A stretch of DNA of 64,000 bases from positions 434,001 to 498,000 of the forward strand of contig NZ_QEIH01000001.1 in NCBI RefSeq assembly GCF_003260195.1. Direction: 5' to 3'. Of this stretch, positions 9,705 through 17,387 are shown piece after piece. The DNA is from Lutibacter citreus (lineage in GTDB: Bacteria; Bacteroidota; Bacteroidia; Flavobacteriales; Flavobacteriaceae). Numbering within the stretch: the stretch's first letter is position 1; each line of letters starts with the position of its first letter. The notes below the pieces were generated by a model. It searched no databases and was not told the origin of the DNA. It worked only from the letters and a program-made list of their open reading frames with translations. A program made the translations under genes and the position numbers.

Positions 9705-10415
9705 TTAATCACAGCCACAATCGGGAACTTTGTTTGGGTTAAAAATAAATTCTAAATCATTAATTAAAATAGCATTGCTACCCATAGATTGAATTAAAGT
9801 TAGATAGTGTAAATAGTCTTTGTAATGCAAATTTTCATTAAAATTTAAATGAAGCATTGTTTGTTTGTCTTCTGAAGAAAACTCAATAAATTCAGATAGT
9901 GTAGTTTCTAATTCTCCATTTTCCATTTTAGCATCATTTATCCAAGTATTAGAAGGGTTAAACGTGAGGTTAATGTTATTGTAGGTTTTGTATTTGCTAC
10001 TATTCTCTTTAATATATGTTTTTGATAAAATACTGTCTGTTTTAAATGTTAATTTATCAAATTCAATAAAAGATAATTTTTTTGAAATTGTATCTGAATA
10101 GCTAAAATAATCATGTTTTCCTTTTTTAGAATGAATTCCATTTGCATGTTTATATTTCAATTTTATTATTGAAGGGATGATAGTTTTTAAGGGTAAATTT
10201 TTATCAATATTATAAATCCAGTTTGTTGAACTTATGGTATTTTTTCTATTAATATTTGCTATAGTATCTGTTTTATTGGTTTCAAAAAACATCCAAACTT
10301 GCGAATGATCGTATACTTCTTGAATTCCTTTTACGCCTAAGGTTGGGATTTTAATTTCTTTTTTTGAGCAGCTAACAGCAATGACTATAATTGATAGCAA
10401 TATAATTTTTTTCAT
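9705..10415 (-). CDS. Uncharacterised lipoprotein between folP and cdaA
   Basis: I do not recognise a named domain in this 236-residue protein. A lipoprotein signal ends at C16 (VSCSKK), so it should be anchored in a membrane and face the periplasm. The body is mixed alpha/beta in character, and the C-terminus ends in CGCD with two closely spaced cysteines. It starts one base after the folP stop and lies 47 bases before cdaA, which places it in that operon. A link to cell-envelope or c-di-AMP signalling is only a guess from position. Confidence 0.7.
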   Translation of the reverse strand: MKKIILLSIIVIAVSCSKKEIKIPTLGVKGIQEVYDHSQVWMFFETNKTDTIANINRKNTISSTNWIYNIDKNLPLKTIIPSIIKLKYKHANGIHSKKGKHDYFSYSDTISKKLSFIEFDKLTFKTDSILSKTYIKENSSKYKTYNNINLTFNPSNTWINDAKMENGELETTLSEFIEFSSEDKQTMLHLNFNENLHYKDYLHYLTLIQSMGSNAILINDLEFIFNPNKVPDCGCD

Positions 10416-10416
10416 T

Positions 10417-11244
10417 CTATTTATTTAATAAGTCTAAAATTTTAATTGATTGCATTGCTTCCTTAACGTCATGAACTCTTAAAATATTGGATCCTTTTTG
10501 TAGCGCAATTGTATTGGCAATAGTTGTGGCGTTTAAAGCCTCTTTAGGTGAAATCTCTAAAGGTTTGTAGAGCATTGATTTTCTTGAAACACCGGAAAGA
10601 ATTGGGGTGTTAAGATTTTTAAACAACTCTAAGTTGTTTAAAAGTGTATAATTATGTTCAATAGTTTTTCCAAATCCAAAACCAACATCAGTAATAATAT
10701 CGTTTACACCTAAATTTCGTAATTCTTTTATTTTTTTTGAAAAGTAAAATACAACCTCAGTAACAATATTTTTATATGTTGGGGATGTTTGCATGTTTTG
10801 TGGCGTACCCGCCATGTGCATTATAATATATGGTACTTGAAGTTTTGCAATGGTTTGAAACATATTAGAATCCATTTCGCCTGCAGAAATATCATTTATT
10901 AAACTAGCGCCTTCAAAAATAGATTGTTTTGCAATCTCACTTCTAAAAGTATCAACTGAAATAAAAATTTCTGAAAATTCTTTTATTAATAATTGAATTA
11001 CAGGAATTATCCTATTTAATTCTTCTTTTTCTGAAATATGTTTAGCTCCTGGTCTAGAAGAATATGCGCCAATATCAATAAAAGTAGCTCCTTGGCTTAG
11101 CATTTTTTCAACTTGAAGTAATATTTCTTTTTGGTTTGAATATTTTCCGCCATCAAAAAAAGAATCTGGAGTAATGTTTAAAATCCCCATTACTTTTGGA
11201 GATTTTAAATCAATTAGTTTTCCTTTGCAATTAATATTCTTCAT
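10417..11244 (-). CDS. folP: Dihydropteroate synthase
   Basis: The enzyme condenses p-aminobenzoate with dihydropterin pyrophosphate in folate synthesis and is the sulfonamide target. The 275-residue protein shows the TIM-barrel signatures MGILNITPDSFFDGG near residue 19, DIGAYSSRPGA, SVDTFR, INDIS and the C-terminal RVHDV. Its ATG shares one base with the stop of the LOG-family gene (TAATG), a sign of translational coupling. Confidence 0.96.
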   Translation of the reverse strand: MKNINCKGKLIDLKSPKVMGILNITPDSFFDGGKYSNQKEILLQVEKMLSQGATFIDIGAYSSRPGAKHISEKEELNRIIPVIQLLIKEFSEIFISVDTFRSEIAKQSIFEGASLINDISAGEMDSNMFQTIAKLQVPYIIMHMAGTPQNMQTSPTYKNIVTEVVFYFSKKIKELRNLGVNDIITDVGFGFGKTIEHNYTLLNNLELFKNLNTPILSGVSRKSMLYKPLEISPKEALNATTIANTIALQKGSNILRVHDVKEAMQSIKILDLLNK

Positions 11245-11825
11245 TAGCTTACTACTTTGTTAGTAACTTTGGTTTTTTCTGGAGCTTTATAATTAAACAT
11301 TTTTAATAATAAATCATCAATGGAATCTGAGACAATAAGCATTTCTTTATTTGATTGTTTTAAATAACCTTCGTTAACCATTACATCCAGTTGTTTTATT
11401 AAATAATCAAAAAAACCATTGGTATTTAAGATTCCAACAGGTTTTTGTTCAATACCAAGTTGGTTAAGAGTGAGCGCTTCAAAAATTTCATCCATAGTTC
11501 CAAATCCGCCAGGTAATGCAATGTATCCGTTAACTAATCTACTAATTTTAACTTTTCGTTTACTCATTGTTTTAGTTACAATCATTTTTGTAATATTATT
11601 ATGAGCAACTTCTTCATGTCTTAATAAACCTGGGATAACACCAATCACTTCTCCTTCGTTTTTAATAATTGTGTCGGCTAAAACTCCCATCATACCAATT
11701 TTTCCACCTCCATAAACCAATCCAATATTATTTTTGGCGAAATAATCACCTAGTTTTATAGCGTCATTTTTATAAACATCACTAAATCCTAAACTTGAAC
11801 CACAAAAAACAGCAACTTTCTTCAT
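11244..11825 (-). CDS. LOG family protein (TIGR00730), nucleoside 5'-monophosphate phosphoribohydrolase-like
   Basis: The 193-residue Rossmann-fold protein has the diagnostic motif PGGFGTMDE (105-113) and a glycine-rich N-terminal region, VYGGGKIGMMG (38-48). Characterised members release a base from nucleoside monophosphates, for example in cytokinin activation; whether cytokinin is the substrate here is unknown. It is the first gene of the leftward folP-cdaA operon and diverges from the DUF1599 gene. Confidence 0.9.
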   Translation of the reverse strand: MKKVAVFCGSSLGFSDVYKNDAIKLGDYFAKNNIGLVYGGGKIGMMGVLADTIIKNEGEVIGVIPGLLRHEEVAHNNITKMIVTKTMSKRKVKISRLVNGYIALPGGFGTMDEIFEALTLNQLGIEQKPVGILNTNGFFDYLIKQLDVMVNEGYLKQSNKEMLIVSDSIDDLLLKMFNYKAPEKTKVTNKVVS

Positions 11826-11852
11826 AATTTATTAAATGATTTTTTAATTCGT

Positions 11853-11860
11853 TAAATTTG
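11853..11860 (+). promoter_or_regulatory. Candidate promoter -7 element for the DUF1599 gene
   Basis: TAAATTTG matches TAnnTTTG and lies 30 bases before the ATG at 11891. Confidence 0.5.
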
Positions 11861-11890
11861 TTGGAAATTTACGGAAATATTTAAAGTTAC

Positions 11891-12433
11891 ATGCAACAAA
11901 CTTCAAAACAATACGACGAGGTTATAGAGAAATGCCGATCACTATATATTAATAAACTTACAGATTATGGAAGCGCATGGCGAATTTTGCGTTTACCTTC
12001 TTTAACAGATCAAATATTTATAAAGGCACAACGTATTCGTCAATTGCAACAAAATTCAATTAGAAAAGTTGATGAAGGTGAAGTTTCTGAATTTATAGGA
12101 ATTATAAATTACTCTATAATGGCGTTAATTCAATTAGATAAAGGAGTTGTTGAACAACCAGATTTATCAACAGAAGATGCTATTGAGTTTTACGATAAGC
12201 AAATTGCAATTACAAAAAAACTAATGGAAGATAAAAACCATGATTATGGTGAAGCATGGAGAGATATGCGCGTTAGTTCTTTAACAGATTTAATATTGCA
12301 AAAATTATTACGCGTCAAGCAGATTGAAGATAATAAGGGAAAGACTATTGTTTCTGAAGGAATTGATGCAAACTATCAAGATATGATAAATTATGCTGTT
12401 TTCGCATTAATACATATTAACGAGAATTTTTAA
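11891..12433 (+). CDS. DUF1599 domain protein with two repeats
   Basis: The protein has 180 residues and two tandem copies of a helical unit. Copy one (about 5-90) contains DYGSAWRILRLPSLTDQI, and copy two (about 95-180) contains DYGEAWRDMRVSSLTDLI. DUF1599 has no settled biochemical role to my knowledge. The gene ends three bases before the DoxX-family gene, which suggests one transcript. Confidence 0.88.
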   Translation: MQQTSKQYDEVIEKCRSLYINKLTDYGSAWRILRLPSLTDQIFIKAQRIRQLQQNSIRKVDEGEVSEFIGIINYSIMALIQLDKGVVEQPDLSTEDAIEFYDKQIAITKKLMEDKNHDYGEAWRDMRVSSLTDLILQKLLRVKQIEDNKGKTIVSEGIDANYQDMINYAVFALIHINENF

Positions 12434-12436
12434 AAA

Positions 12437-13402
12437 ATGAAAATATTAGTATATATTACCAGATTAATTGTTTCTATAACATTTCTTTTTTCGGGTTTTG
12501 TAAAATTAGTGGATCCTTTAGGTTCTACATATAAATTTCAAGAGTATTTTGGTGCTGATGTATTAAACTTGGAATTTTTAATTCCATACGCATTACCTTT
12601 TTCAATATTATTAATTTTAGCAGAGATAATGCTTGGGGTGATGTTGCTTGTTGGTTATTTGCCAAAATTTACGGTTTGGAGTTTATTGGGGATAATAGTG
12701 GTGTTTCTGTTTTTAACTTGGTATTCTGCTTATTATAATAAGGTTACGGATTGTGGATGCTTTGGAGATGCGGTTAAATTATCTAGCTGGGGAACTTTTT
12801 ATAAGAATATTGTATTAGTAGGTTTAATTGTAATTTTAGTAATTGGAGTAAAATATGTTAAGCCTTTATTTAGTGTTGGAATTGTTAAGTGGGCTTCTTT
12901 TTTATCATTTTTCTTATTCCTTTATATAATATACCATGTGTTGGTACATTTACCAATTATTGATTTTAGACCTTATGCAGTAGGCAAAAGTATTCCTGAA
13001 GGAATGGAGTATGTTGGAGATGTAGAACCTCCAATTCATGATTTTTATCTTGAAACTATGGATGGGGAAGATCTTACTTCAAAAGTTTTAGAGGGTGAGC
13101 ATGTGTTGTTAGTTGTTGCGTATAACTTGGATATTAGTGATAAAGAAGGTTTTAAAAATATAAAATTAGTTACAGATAAGGCCATAGCTAAGGGTTATAC
13201 TGTTTACGCTTTATCAGCTTCTTTAAATGAAGAGTTTGTTGAAATTAAAAAAACGTACAATCTTAATTTTGATATGTTGTTTGGAGATGAAACTATGTTA
13301 AAAACAATAATTAGAGCTAATCCGGGGGTAATAACACTTAATAAAGGTGTAGTTGCAGAGAAAAGGAGCTGGATAGATGCTGATGCTATTATACTTAAAT
13401 AA
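12437..13402 (+). CDS. BT_3928-type DoxX/MauE-like membrane protein
   Basis: This is a 321-residue inner-membrane protein. Residues 1-170 form a DoxX/MauE-like four-helix core containing DCGCFGDA near residue 97, a cysteine pair that fits a redox-associated membrane module. Residues 190-320 resemble a thioredoxin-fold domain but have no CxxC. It follows the DUF1599 gene by three bases. A role in membrane redox or disulfide chemistry is inferred from the family only. Confidence 0.85.
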   Translation: MKILVYITRLIVSITFLFSGFVKLVDPLGSTYKFQEYFGADVLNLEFLIPYALPFSILLILAEIMLGVMLLVGYLPKFTVWSLLGIIVVFLFLTWYSAYYNKVTDCGCFGDAVKLSSWGTFYKNIVLVGLIVILVIGVKYVKPLFSVGIVKWASFLSFFLFLYIIYHVLVHLPIIDFRPYAVGKSIPEGMEYVGDVEPPIHDFYLETMDGEDLTSKVLEGEHVLLVVAYNLDISDKEGFKNIKLVTDKAIAKGYTVYALSASLNEEFVEIKKTYNLNFDMLFGDETMLKTIIRANPGVITLNKGVVAEKRSWIDADAIILK

Positions 13403-14016
13403 TAAAATCGTACTTATTTAATTTTTATCTGTAGAATTAATATTGTTTACACTTACTAAACGGTATTAAGTTGTTACCTATGTTATTCTGTATTTTCAAC
13501 TAAAGCTAAAAATGGGCTAAGGGGAAGTATATTAACTTATTTTAATGAAATATACATATTTGTGCTTTAAAATAAAGTTAAAGTAACTTAATCGTTATAA
13601 TCTGAAAAATTTAAAATCAATAACCTTCCAAAAAATATGTAATTTTTTTTTGGAATATTACACCTTATATATAAGTAGTCTTTTTATACTTTGTTTTAAG
13701 TTAAATTAATTACAATAATCTTCTTTTGTTAGTTTAATTAGCTATTTCTTAAACTCATTTCTCTAATTTTTAAATATTTGAGAGCTTTTTAAAGGTTAAA
13801 CTTTAAAAAGCTCTTGCTGCTTTGTGAAAGCTGCTATTTAATTTTCTTTTTTATTTATATAGAGCCGTAATTTAGTTCGTTTAGTAGTTTTTCTATTGTT
13901 TTTCAAGTTTGAAATACTCATTTATAATACATTTTTATGTCTTTTTTTATCCTTTAAGCTCATTGCTCTTAGTAAAACACGTTTAAAATGGATAAAAAAG
14001 AATAGAAAATTTAAAA
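13403..14016. other. Long non-coding region upstream of glnK1
   Basis: About 610 AT-rich bases lie before the first operator-like dyad. I find no supported ORF or RNA gene. The one clear structure is a 14-base-pair perfect stem with a six-base loop at 13781-13814. No obvious terminator for the DoxX-like gene lies close to its stop. Confidence 0.6.
13781..13814. other. Perfect 14-bp hairpin in the gap
   Basis: AGAGCTTTTTAAAG pairs with CTTTAAAAAGCTCT across the loop GTTAAA. No T-run follows on the plus strand, so it is not a standard terminator. It could be a structured RNA element or a distant 3' processing signal. Confidence 0.6.
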
Positions 14017-14036
14017 ACCCATAAAAAAATAGGGGT
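14017..14036. promoter_or_regulatory. Upstream dyad (operator-like) of glnK1
   Basis: A CCC...GGGG inverted pair encloses an 11-base A/T core (ATAAAAAAATA). Its centre is about 52 bp upstream of the second dyad at 14070-14090. The same arrangement recurs at glnK2. Confidence 0.65.
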
Positions 14037-14069
14037 AAAAATTAATAAAATGTAAAAATAACATTTATG

Positions 14070-14090
14070 ACCCTATAAAATTAGGGGGGT
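14070..14090. promoter_or_regulatory. Promoter-proximal dyad of glnK1
   Basis: ACCCTATAAAATTAGGG is an imperfect inverted repeat centred about 26 bp upstream of the -7 element, which is the usual place of a class II activator near -40. No -33 TTTG is present, which is consistent with activator dependence. Confidence 0.65.
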
Positions 14091-14104
14091 AAGAAAAAAG
14101 AATA

Positions 14105-14112
14105 TATTTTTG
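14105..14112 (+). promoter_or_regulatory. Promoter -7 element of glnK1-amtB1
   Basis: TATTTTTG matches TAnnTTTG and lies 31 bases before the ATG of glnK1. The spacing to the upstream dyad is the same, within one base, as at the paralogous glnK2 promoter. Confidence 0.65.
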
Positions 14113-14143
14113 CTCCGAAATCAATTATAAAAATCACTTTATT

Positions 14144-14482
14144 ATGAAGAAAATTGAAGTTATTATTAGAAAATCAAAATTTGATGAAGTAAAGGAGGCT
14201 TTGCATCAGATCGAAGTCAATTTTTTTAGTTACTGGGATGTAACTGGAGTTGGTAACGAGAAAGAAGGTCACGTTTATAGAGGTGTTAGTTATAGCACAT
14301 CAGATATTCAACGTAGATTTTTGTCAATTGTAGTAACTGATCCTTTTTTGGAAATCACTATTAATGCAATATTAAAAACTGCTGGAACTGGAATGGTTGG
14401 AGATGGTAAATTATTTGTTTCTACTATCGATGAGGTTTACAGAATAAGAACTAAAGAAAAGGGTACTGACGCAGTAAACTAA
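14144..14482 (+). CDS. glnK: P-II family nitrogen regulator (copy 1)
   Basis: This is a trimeric signal protein that binds ATP/ADP and 2-oxoglutarate and plugs the ammonium channel. The 112-residue sequence has the T-loop at about 36-54, with Y50 in RGVSYS at the position of the uridylylated tyrosine of E. coli GlnB. The nucleotide-binding segment TGMVGDGKLFV is at 82-92. amtB1 follows 44 bases later, the usual glnK-amtB pairing. It is close to the second copy at 17029, differing mainly in the C-terminal third. Two operator-like dyads precede it. Confidence 0.96.
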   Translation: MKKIEVIIRKSKFDEVKEALHQIEVNFFSYWDVTGVGNEKEGHVYRGVSYSTSDIQRRFLSIVVTDPFLEITINAILKTAGTGMVGDGKLFVSTIDEVYRIRTKEKGTDAVN

Positions 14483-14526
14483 AAAAATCAAAAAAAAGAA
14501 TTATATAATTAAAAAGATAAAAAATT

Positions 14527-15723
14527 ATGGAGACTAACGCTGTTTTAGATTTAATGTGGATTGTGATCTGCGGGATTTTAGTGTTTTTTATGCAAGCTGG
14601 ATTTACGCTTGTAGAGGTAGGATTTACCAGAGCGAAAAATGCAGGGAATATAATAATGAAAAACTTACTAGACCTTTGTATTGGTAGTTTAGGTTTTTGG
14701 GCTATTGGTTATACAGTTATGTATGGCGATACAATTGGTTCTTTTATAGGGAAGCCAACTTTGTTTTATGATAATGTAGAAGATATGCATAACCTGTTTT
14801 TTCAAACAGTGTTTGCTGCAACGGCTGCTACAATAGTTTCTGGTGCAATAGCTGGGAGAACAAAATTTACTAGTTATATTGTATTTTCATTTATTATGAC
14901 TGTTGTAATTTACCCTATATCTGGTCACTGGGTATGGCAAGGAGAAGGTTGGTTAACAGAGCTTGGTTTTGTTGATTTTGCAGGTTCTACAGTTGTGCAT
15001 TCAGTTGGTGGATGGGCTGCATTAGTAGGTGCTATTTTAGTTGGTCCTAGATTAGGGAAATATACAAACGGAAAATCAAATGCAATACCGGGGCATAATT
15101 TGGTATTAGGAGCTCTAGGTGTATTAATACTTTGGTTAGGGTGGTTCGGATTTAATGCTGGTTCTGAATTAGCAATCTCAGGAGATAGCGCCAATGCTGT
15201 TTCAGGAATTCTTATTACTACAAATTTAGCTGCTTCTGCAGGTGCAATTGCTGCTATGGCGATTTCTTGGATAAAGTATGGTAAACCAGATGTTTCTATG
15301 ACTTTAAATGGTGCGTTGGCTGGTTTAGTTGCTATAACTGCTGGTTGTGCTGCTGTTAGCCCAATGGGAGCTGCTATAATAGGATTAATTGGTGGTACTG
15401 TTGTGGTGTTGTCTATTGATTTTATTGATAAAACATTAAAAGTGGATGATCCAGTAGGTGCTGTTTCTGTTCACGGTGTGTGTGGTGCGTTAGGTACTTT
15501 ATTAGTTGGTGTTTTTGCAACTGATGGTGGTTTATTATATGGTGGTGGATTCTCATTGTTGGGTGTTCAAGCTATAGGTGTTCTAGCAATTGGTTCTTGG
15601 GCTGCTGCTATGGCGTTTATTGTGTTTTTTACTTTAAAGAAAACTGTTGGAATTAGAGTTTCTAAAGAAGAAGAAGTAGATGGTTTAGATATCCATGAGC
15701 ATAAATCAAATGTATATAACTAA
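14527..15723 (+). CDS. amtB: Ammonium transporter (copy 1)
   Basis: This is an Amt/MEP/Rh-family channel for ammonium, with eleven predicted transmembrane helices in 398 residues. The pore twin histidines are H158 (DFAGSTVVH) and H316 (GAVSVHG), and D150 is the conserved recruitment-site aspartate. No signal peptide is apparent. The cytoplasmic tail GIRVSKEEEVDGLDIHEH is shared with copy 2 and is the likely contact for P-II. It is probably co-transcribed with glnK1 and followed by a porin-like gene. Confidence 0.97.
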   Translation: METNAVLDLMWIVICGILVFFMQAGFTLVEVGFTRAKNAGNIIMKNLLDLCIGSLGFWAIGYTVMYGDTIGSFIGKPTLFYDNVEDMHNLFFQTVFAATAATIVSGAIAGRTKFTSYIVFSFIMTVVIYPISGHWVWQGEGWLTELGFVDFAGSTVVHSVGGWAALVGAILVGPRLGKYTNGKSNAIPGHNLVLGALGVLILWLGWFGFNAGSELAISGDSANAVSGILITTNLAASAGAIAAMAISWIKYGKPDVSMTLNGALAGLVAITAGCAAVSPMGAAIIGLIGGTVVVLSIDFIDKTLKVDDPVGAVSVHGVCGALGTLLVGVFATDGGLLYGGGFSLLGVQAIGVLAIGSWAAAMAFIVFFTLKKTVGIRVSKEEEVDGLDIHEHKSNVYN

Positions 15724-15767
15724 GATTAAATAATAAAAAAGAACATTAAATTTTAAATATTAAAGAC

Positions 15768-16775
15768 ATGAAAACAATTTCAAATACAATTAAAGTAAGG
15801 GCGGTATTTTTATTCGCGGTAATGTTTGCGACTACTACAATTTTTGCACAAGAGGAAGATGCTAAGGAAAAGAAATTAAGTGTAAGTGGGTCTATTGATG
15901 CTTACTACCAAACAAATTTAAGTGCTTCAGATACGGAGGCACAGTCTTTTGGATCGTCATTTGCAAATGAGTTAGGTTTTGCAATGGGTATGGCTAATGT
16001 GGTTGCTGCTTATGAAGGTGAGAAAACAGGTATGGTTGCTGATGTGACATTTGGTCCTCGTGGTGATGATGCTACTGGTGGTTTTAATCTAAATCAATTG
16101 TATGCTTATTTAAATGTTTCTGAAAGTACAACTTTAACATTAGGTAGGTTTAATACCTTTTTAGGGTACGAAGTTATTTCTCCTGTAGGGAACTTTAACT
16201 ATAGTACTTCTTATTTATTCTCAAGTGGTCCTTTTTCTCACGTAGGTTTAAAAGCAGATTTTGCTTTATCTGAAGATGTTAGTTTAATGTTGGCAACTAT
16301 GAATGTTACTGATGTTAATAATAACTTAACGGGTAATTATTCTTTGGGTGCTCAATTAGGGATTTCAGGTCAATACTTAAACTTGTATTATGATAATGGA
16401 GAAGCTTTAGGTTTTGAAATTGATTATACTGGAGGGTTTGATTTAACTGATTCTTTCTTTTTAGGAATTAATGCTGCGTATGCTGATAATGATGGTGAAG
16501 GATTTTACGGAGCTGCATTATATCCTCAAGTAGGTGTTTCTGATGATTTTACATTAGGGTTAAGAGGTGAGTATTTTTCTACAATGTCTGATATTGATCC
16601 AGAAGCAAGTGTGTTTGCTGCAACAATTACAGGAAGTTATACTGTTGAAAACTTAACAATTAAGCCAGAGCTTAGATTAGATACTTGGAGTGATGATACT
16701 CCTTATTTAGATGGGGATGGAATGGCAAGTGATAATTTATCGTCATTCTTAATTGCTGCTATTTATTCTTTCTAA
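15768..16775 (+). CDS. Outer-membrane beta-barrel protein (BBP2/OmpL-like porin)
   Basis: The 335-residue protein has a signal peptide ending near residue 27 (TTIFAQ) and alternating amphipathic strands that end in IAAIYSF, an aromatic C-terminus typical of barrels. It resembles the putative beta-barrel porin-2 family. It follows amtB1 by 44 bases and precedes a terminator, so it belongs to the glnK1-amtB1 transcript. Passage of ammonium or small nitrogen compounds through the outer membrane is inferred from context. The second amtB unit has no such gene. Confidence 0.8.
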   Translation: MKTISNTIKVRAVFLFAVMFATTTIFAQEEDAKEKKLSVSGSIDAYYQTNLSASDTEAQSFGSSFANELGFAMGMANVVAAYEGEKTGMVADVTFGPRGDDATGGFNLNQLYAYLNVSESTTLTLGRFNTFLGYEVISPVGNFNYSTSYLFSSGPFSHVGLKADFALSEDVSLMLATMNVTDVNNNLTGNYSLGAQLGISGQYLNLYYDNGEALGFEIDYTGGFDLTDSFFLGINAAYADNDGEGFYGAALYPQVGVSDDFTLGLRGEYFSTMSDIDPEASVFAATITGSYTVENLTIKPELRLDTWSDDTPYLDGDGMASDNLSSFLIAAIYSF

Positions 16776-16830
16776 GAATAAGCCAATATGTTTAAAGTTT
16801 TATAAAATAATGATAGAAGTTTAGTTTTAA

Positions 16831-16866
16831 ATTGCCTAACAGTTTGGTCTGTTAGGCAATTTTTTA
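16831..16866 (+). terminator. Terminator of the glnK1-amtB1-porin operon
   Basis: ATTGCCTAACAG pairs perfectly with CTGTTAGGCAAT around a six-base loop, followed by a T-run. Confidence 0.93.
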
Positions 16867-16904
16867 TTGAATATTTTTTTAAATATTGAATTAAAATTTT
16901 AAAT

Positions 16905-16923
16905 CCTACAAAAAAATAGGGGT
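16905..16923. promoter_or_regulatory. Upstream dyad (operator-like) of glnK2
   Basis: CCTACAAAAAAATAGGGGT shares the A/T core and right half ATAGGGGT with the dyad at 14017-14036. Its centre is about 52 bp from the second dyad at 16957. Confidence 0.62.
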
Positions 16924-16956
16924 ATTGATGTTTATATAGTAAAAATAAAACAGACT

Positions 16957-16975
16957 CCCCTTTACAGTGAAGGGG
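16957..16975. promoter_or_regulatory. Promoter-proximal dyad of glnK2
   Basis: CCCCTTTACAGTGAAGGGG is a near-perfect palindrome centred about 26 bp before the -7 element, the same place as the 14070 dyad at glnK1. Here the spacer sequence differs while the C/G ends are kept. Confidence 0.65.
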
Positions 16976-16991
16976 TTAAAAATATTTTTTA

Positions 16992-16999
16992 TACTTTTG
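16992..16999 (+). promoter_or_regulatory. Promoter -7 element of glnK2-amtB2
   Basis: TACTTTTG matches TAnnTTTG and lies 29 bases before the glnK2 ATG. No -33 TTTG is seen; the dyad occupies that position. Confidence 0.65.
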
Positions 17000-17028
17000 C
17001 GTAAATCAATTATTTAAAATAGTTTATT

Positions 17029-17367
17029 ATGAAAAAAATTGAAGCAATAATTCGTAAATCTAAATTCAATGAAGTTAAAGAGGCTTTACATGGGATAGAG
17101 GTTAATTTTTTTAGTTATTGGGATGTAACTGGAGTTGGGAATGAAAAAGAAGGGCATGTGTATAGGGGAGTTGTTTATAGTACTTCTGATATTCAAAGGA
17201 GATATTTGTCTATTGTAGTTTCAGATCCATTTTTAGAACGTACAGTAAATAAACTTTTGGAGGTTGCGAATACAGGTGCTGTTGGAGATGGTAAAATATT
17301 TGTATCAACAATTGATGAGGCGTATAGAATAAGAACTAAAGAAAAAGGGAGCGACACTCTTAAATAA
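17029..17367 (+). CDS. glnK: P-II family nitrogen regulator (copy 2)
   Basis: This second 112-residue P-II protein has the same T-loop core as copy 1 (WDVTGVGNEKEGHVYRG) and Y50. Changes lie mostly in the stretch around residues 70-85 (ERTVNKLLEVANTGAVGDGK). It pairs with amtB2, which starts 20 bases later. The likely job is to control AmtB2 and report nitrogen state; mixed trimers with copy 1 are possible because the interfaces look similar, but this is inference. Confidence 0.96.
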   Translation: MKKIEAIIRKSKFNEVKEALHGIEVNFFSYWDVTGVGNEKEGHVYRGVVYSTSDIQRRYLSIVVSDPFLERTVNKLLEVANTGAVGDGKIFVSTIDEAYRIRTKEKGSDTLK

Positions 17368-17387
17368 AAAATAAGATTATTATAATT

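Noticed and set aside
14017..14090. CCC/GGG dyads read as terminators
   Set aside because: They lie upstream of promoters, have A-rich cores in place of stable stems, and lack T-runs.
14017..14112. Sigma-54 promoter at glnK1
   Set aside because: No TGGCAC-N5-TTGC element is present, while a TAnnTTTG element is.
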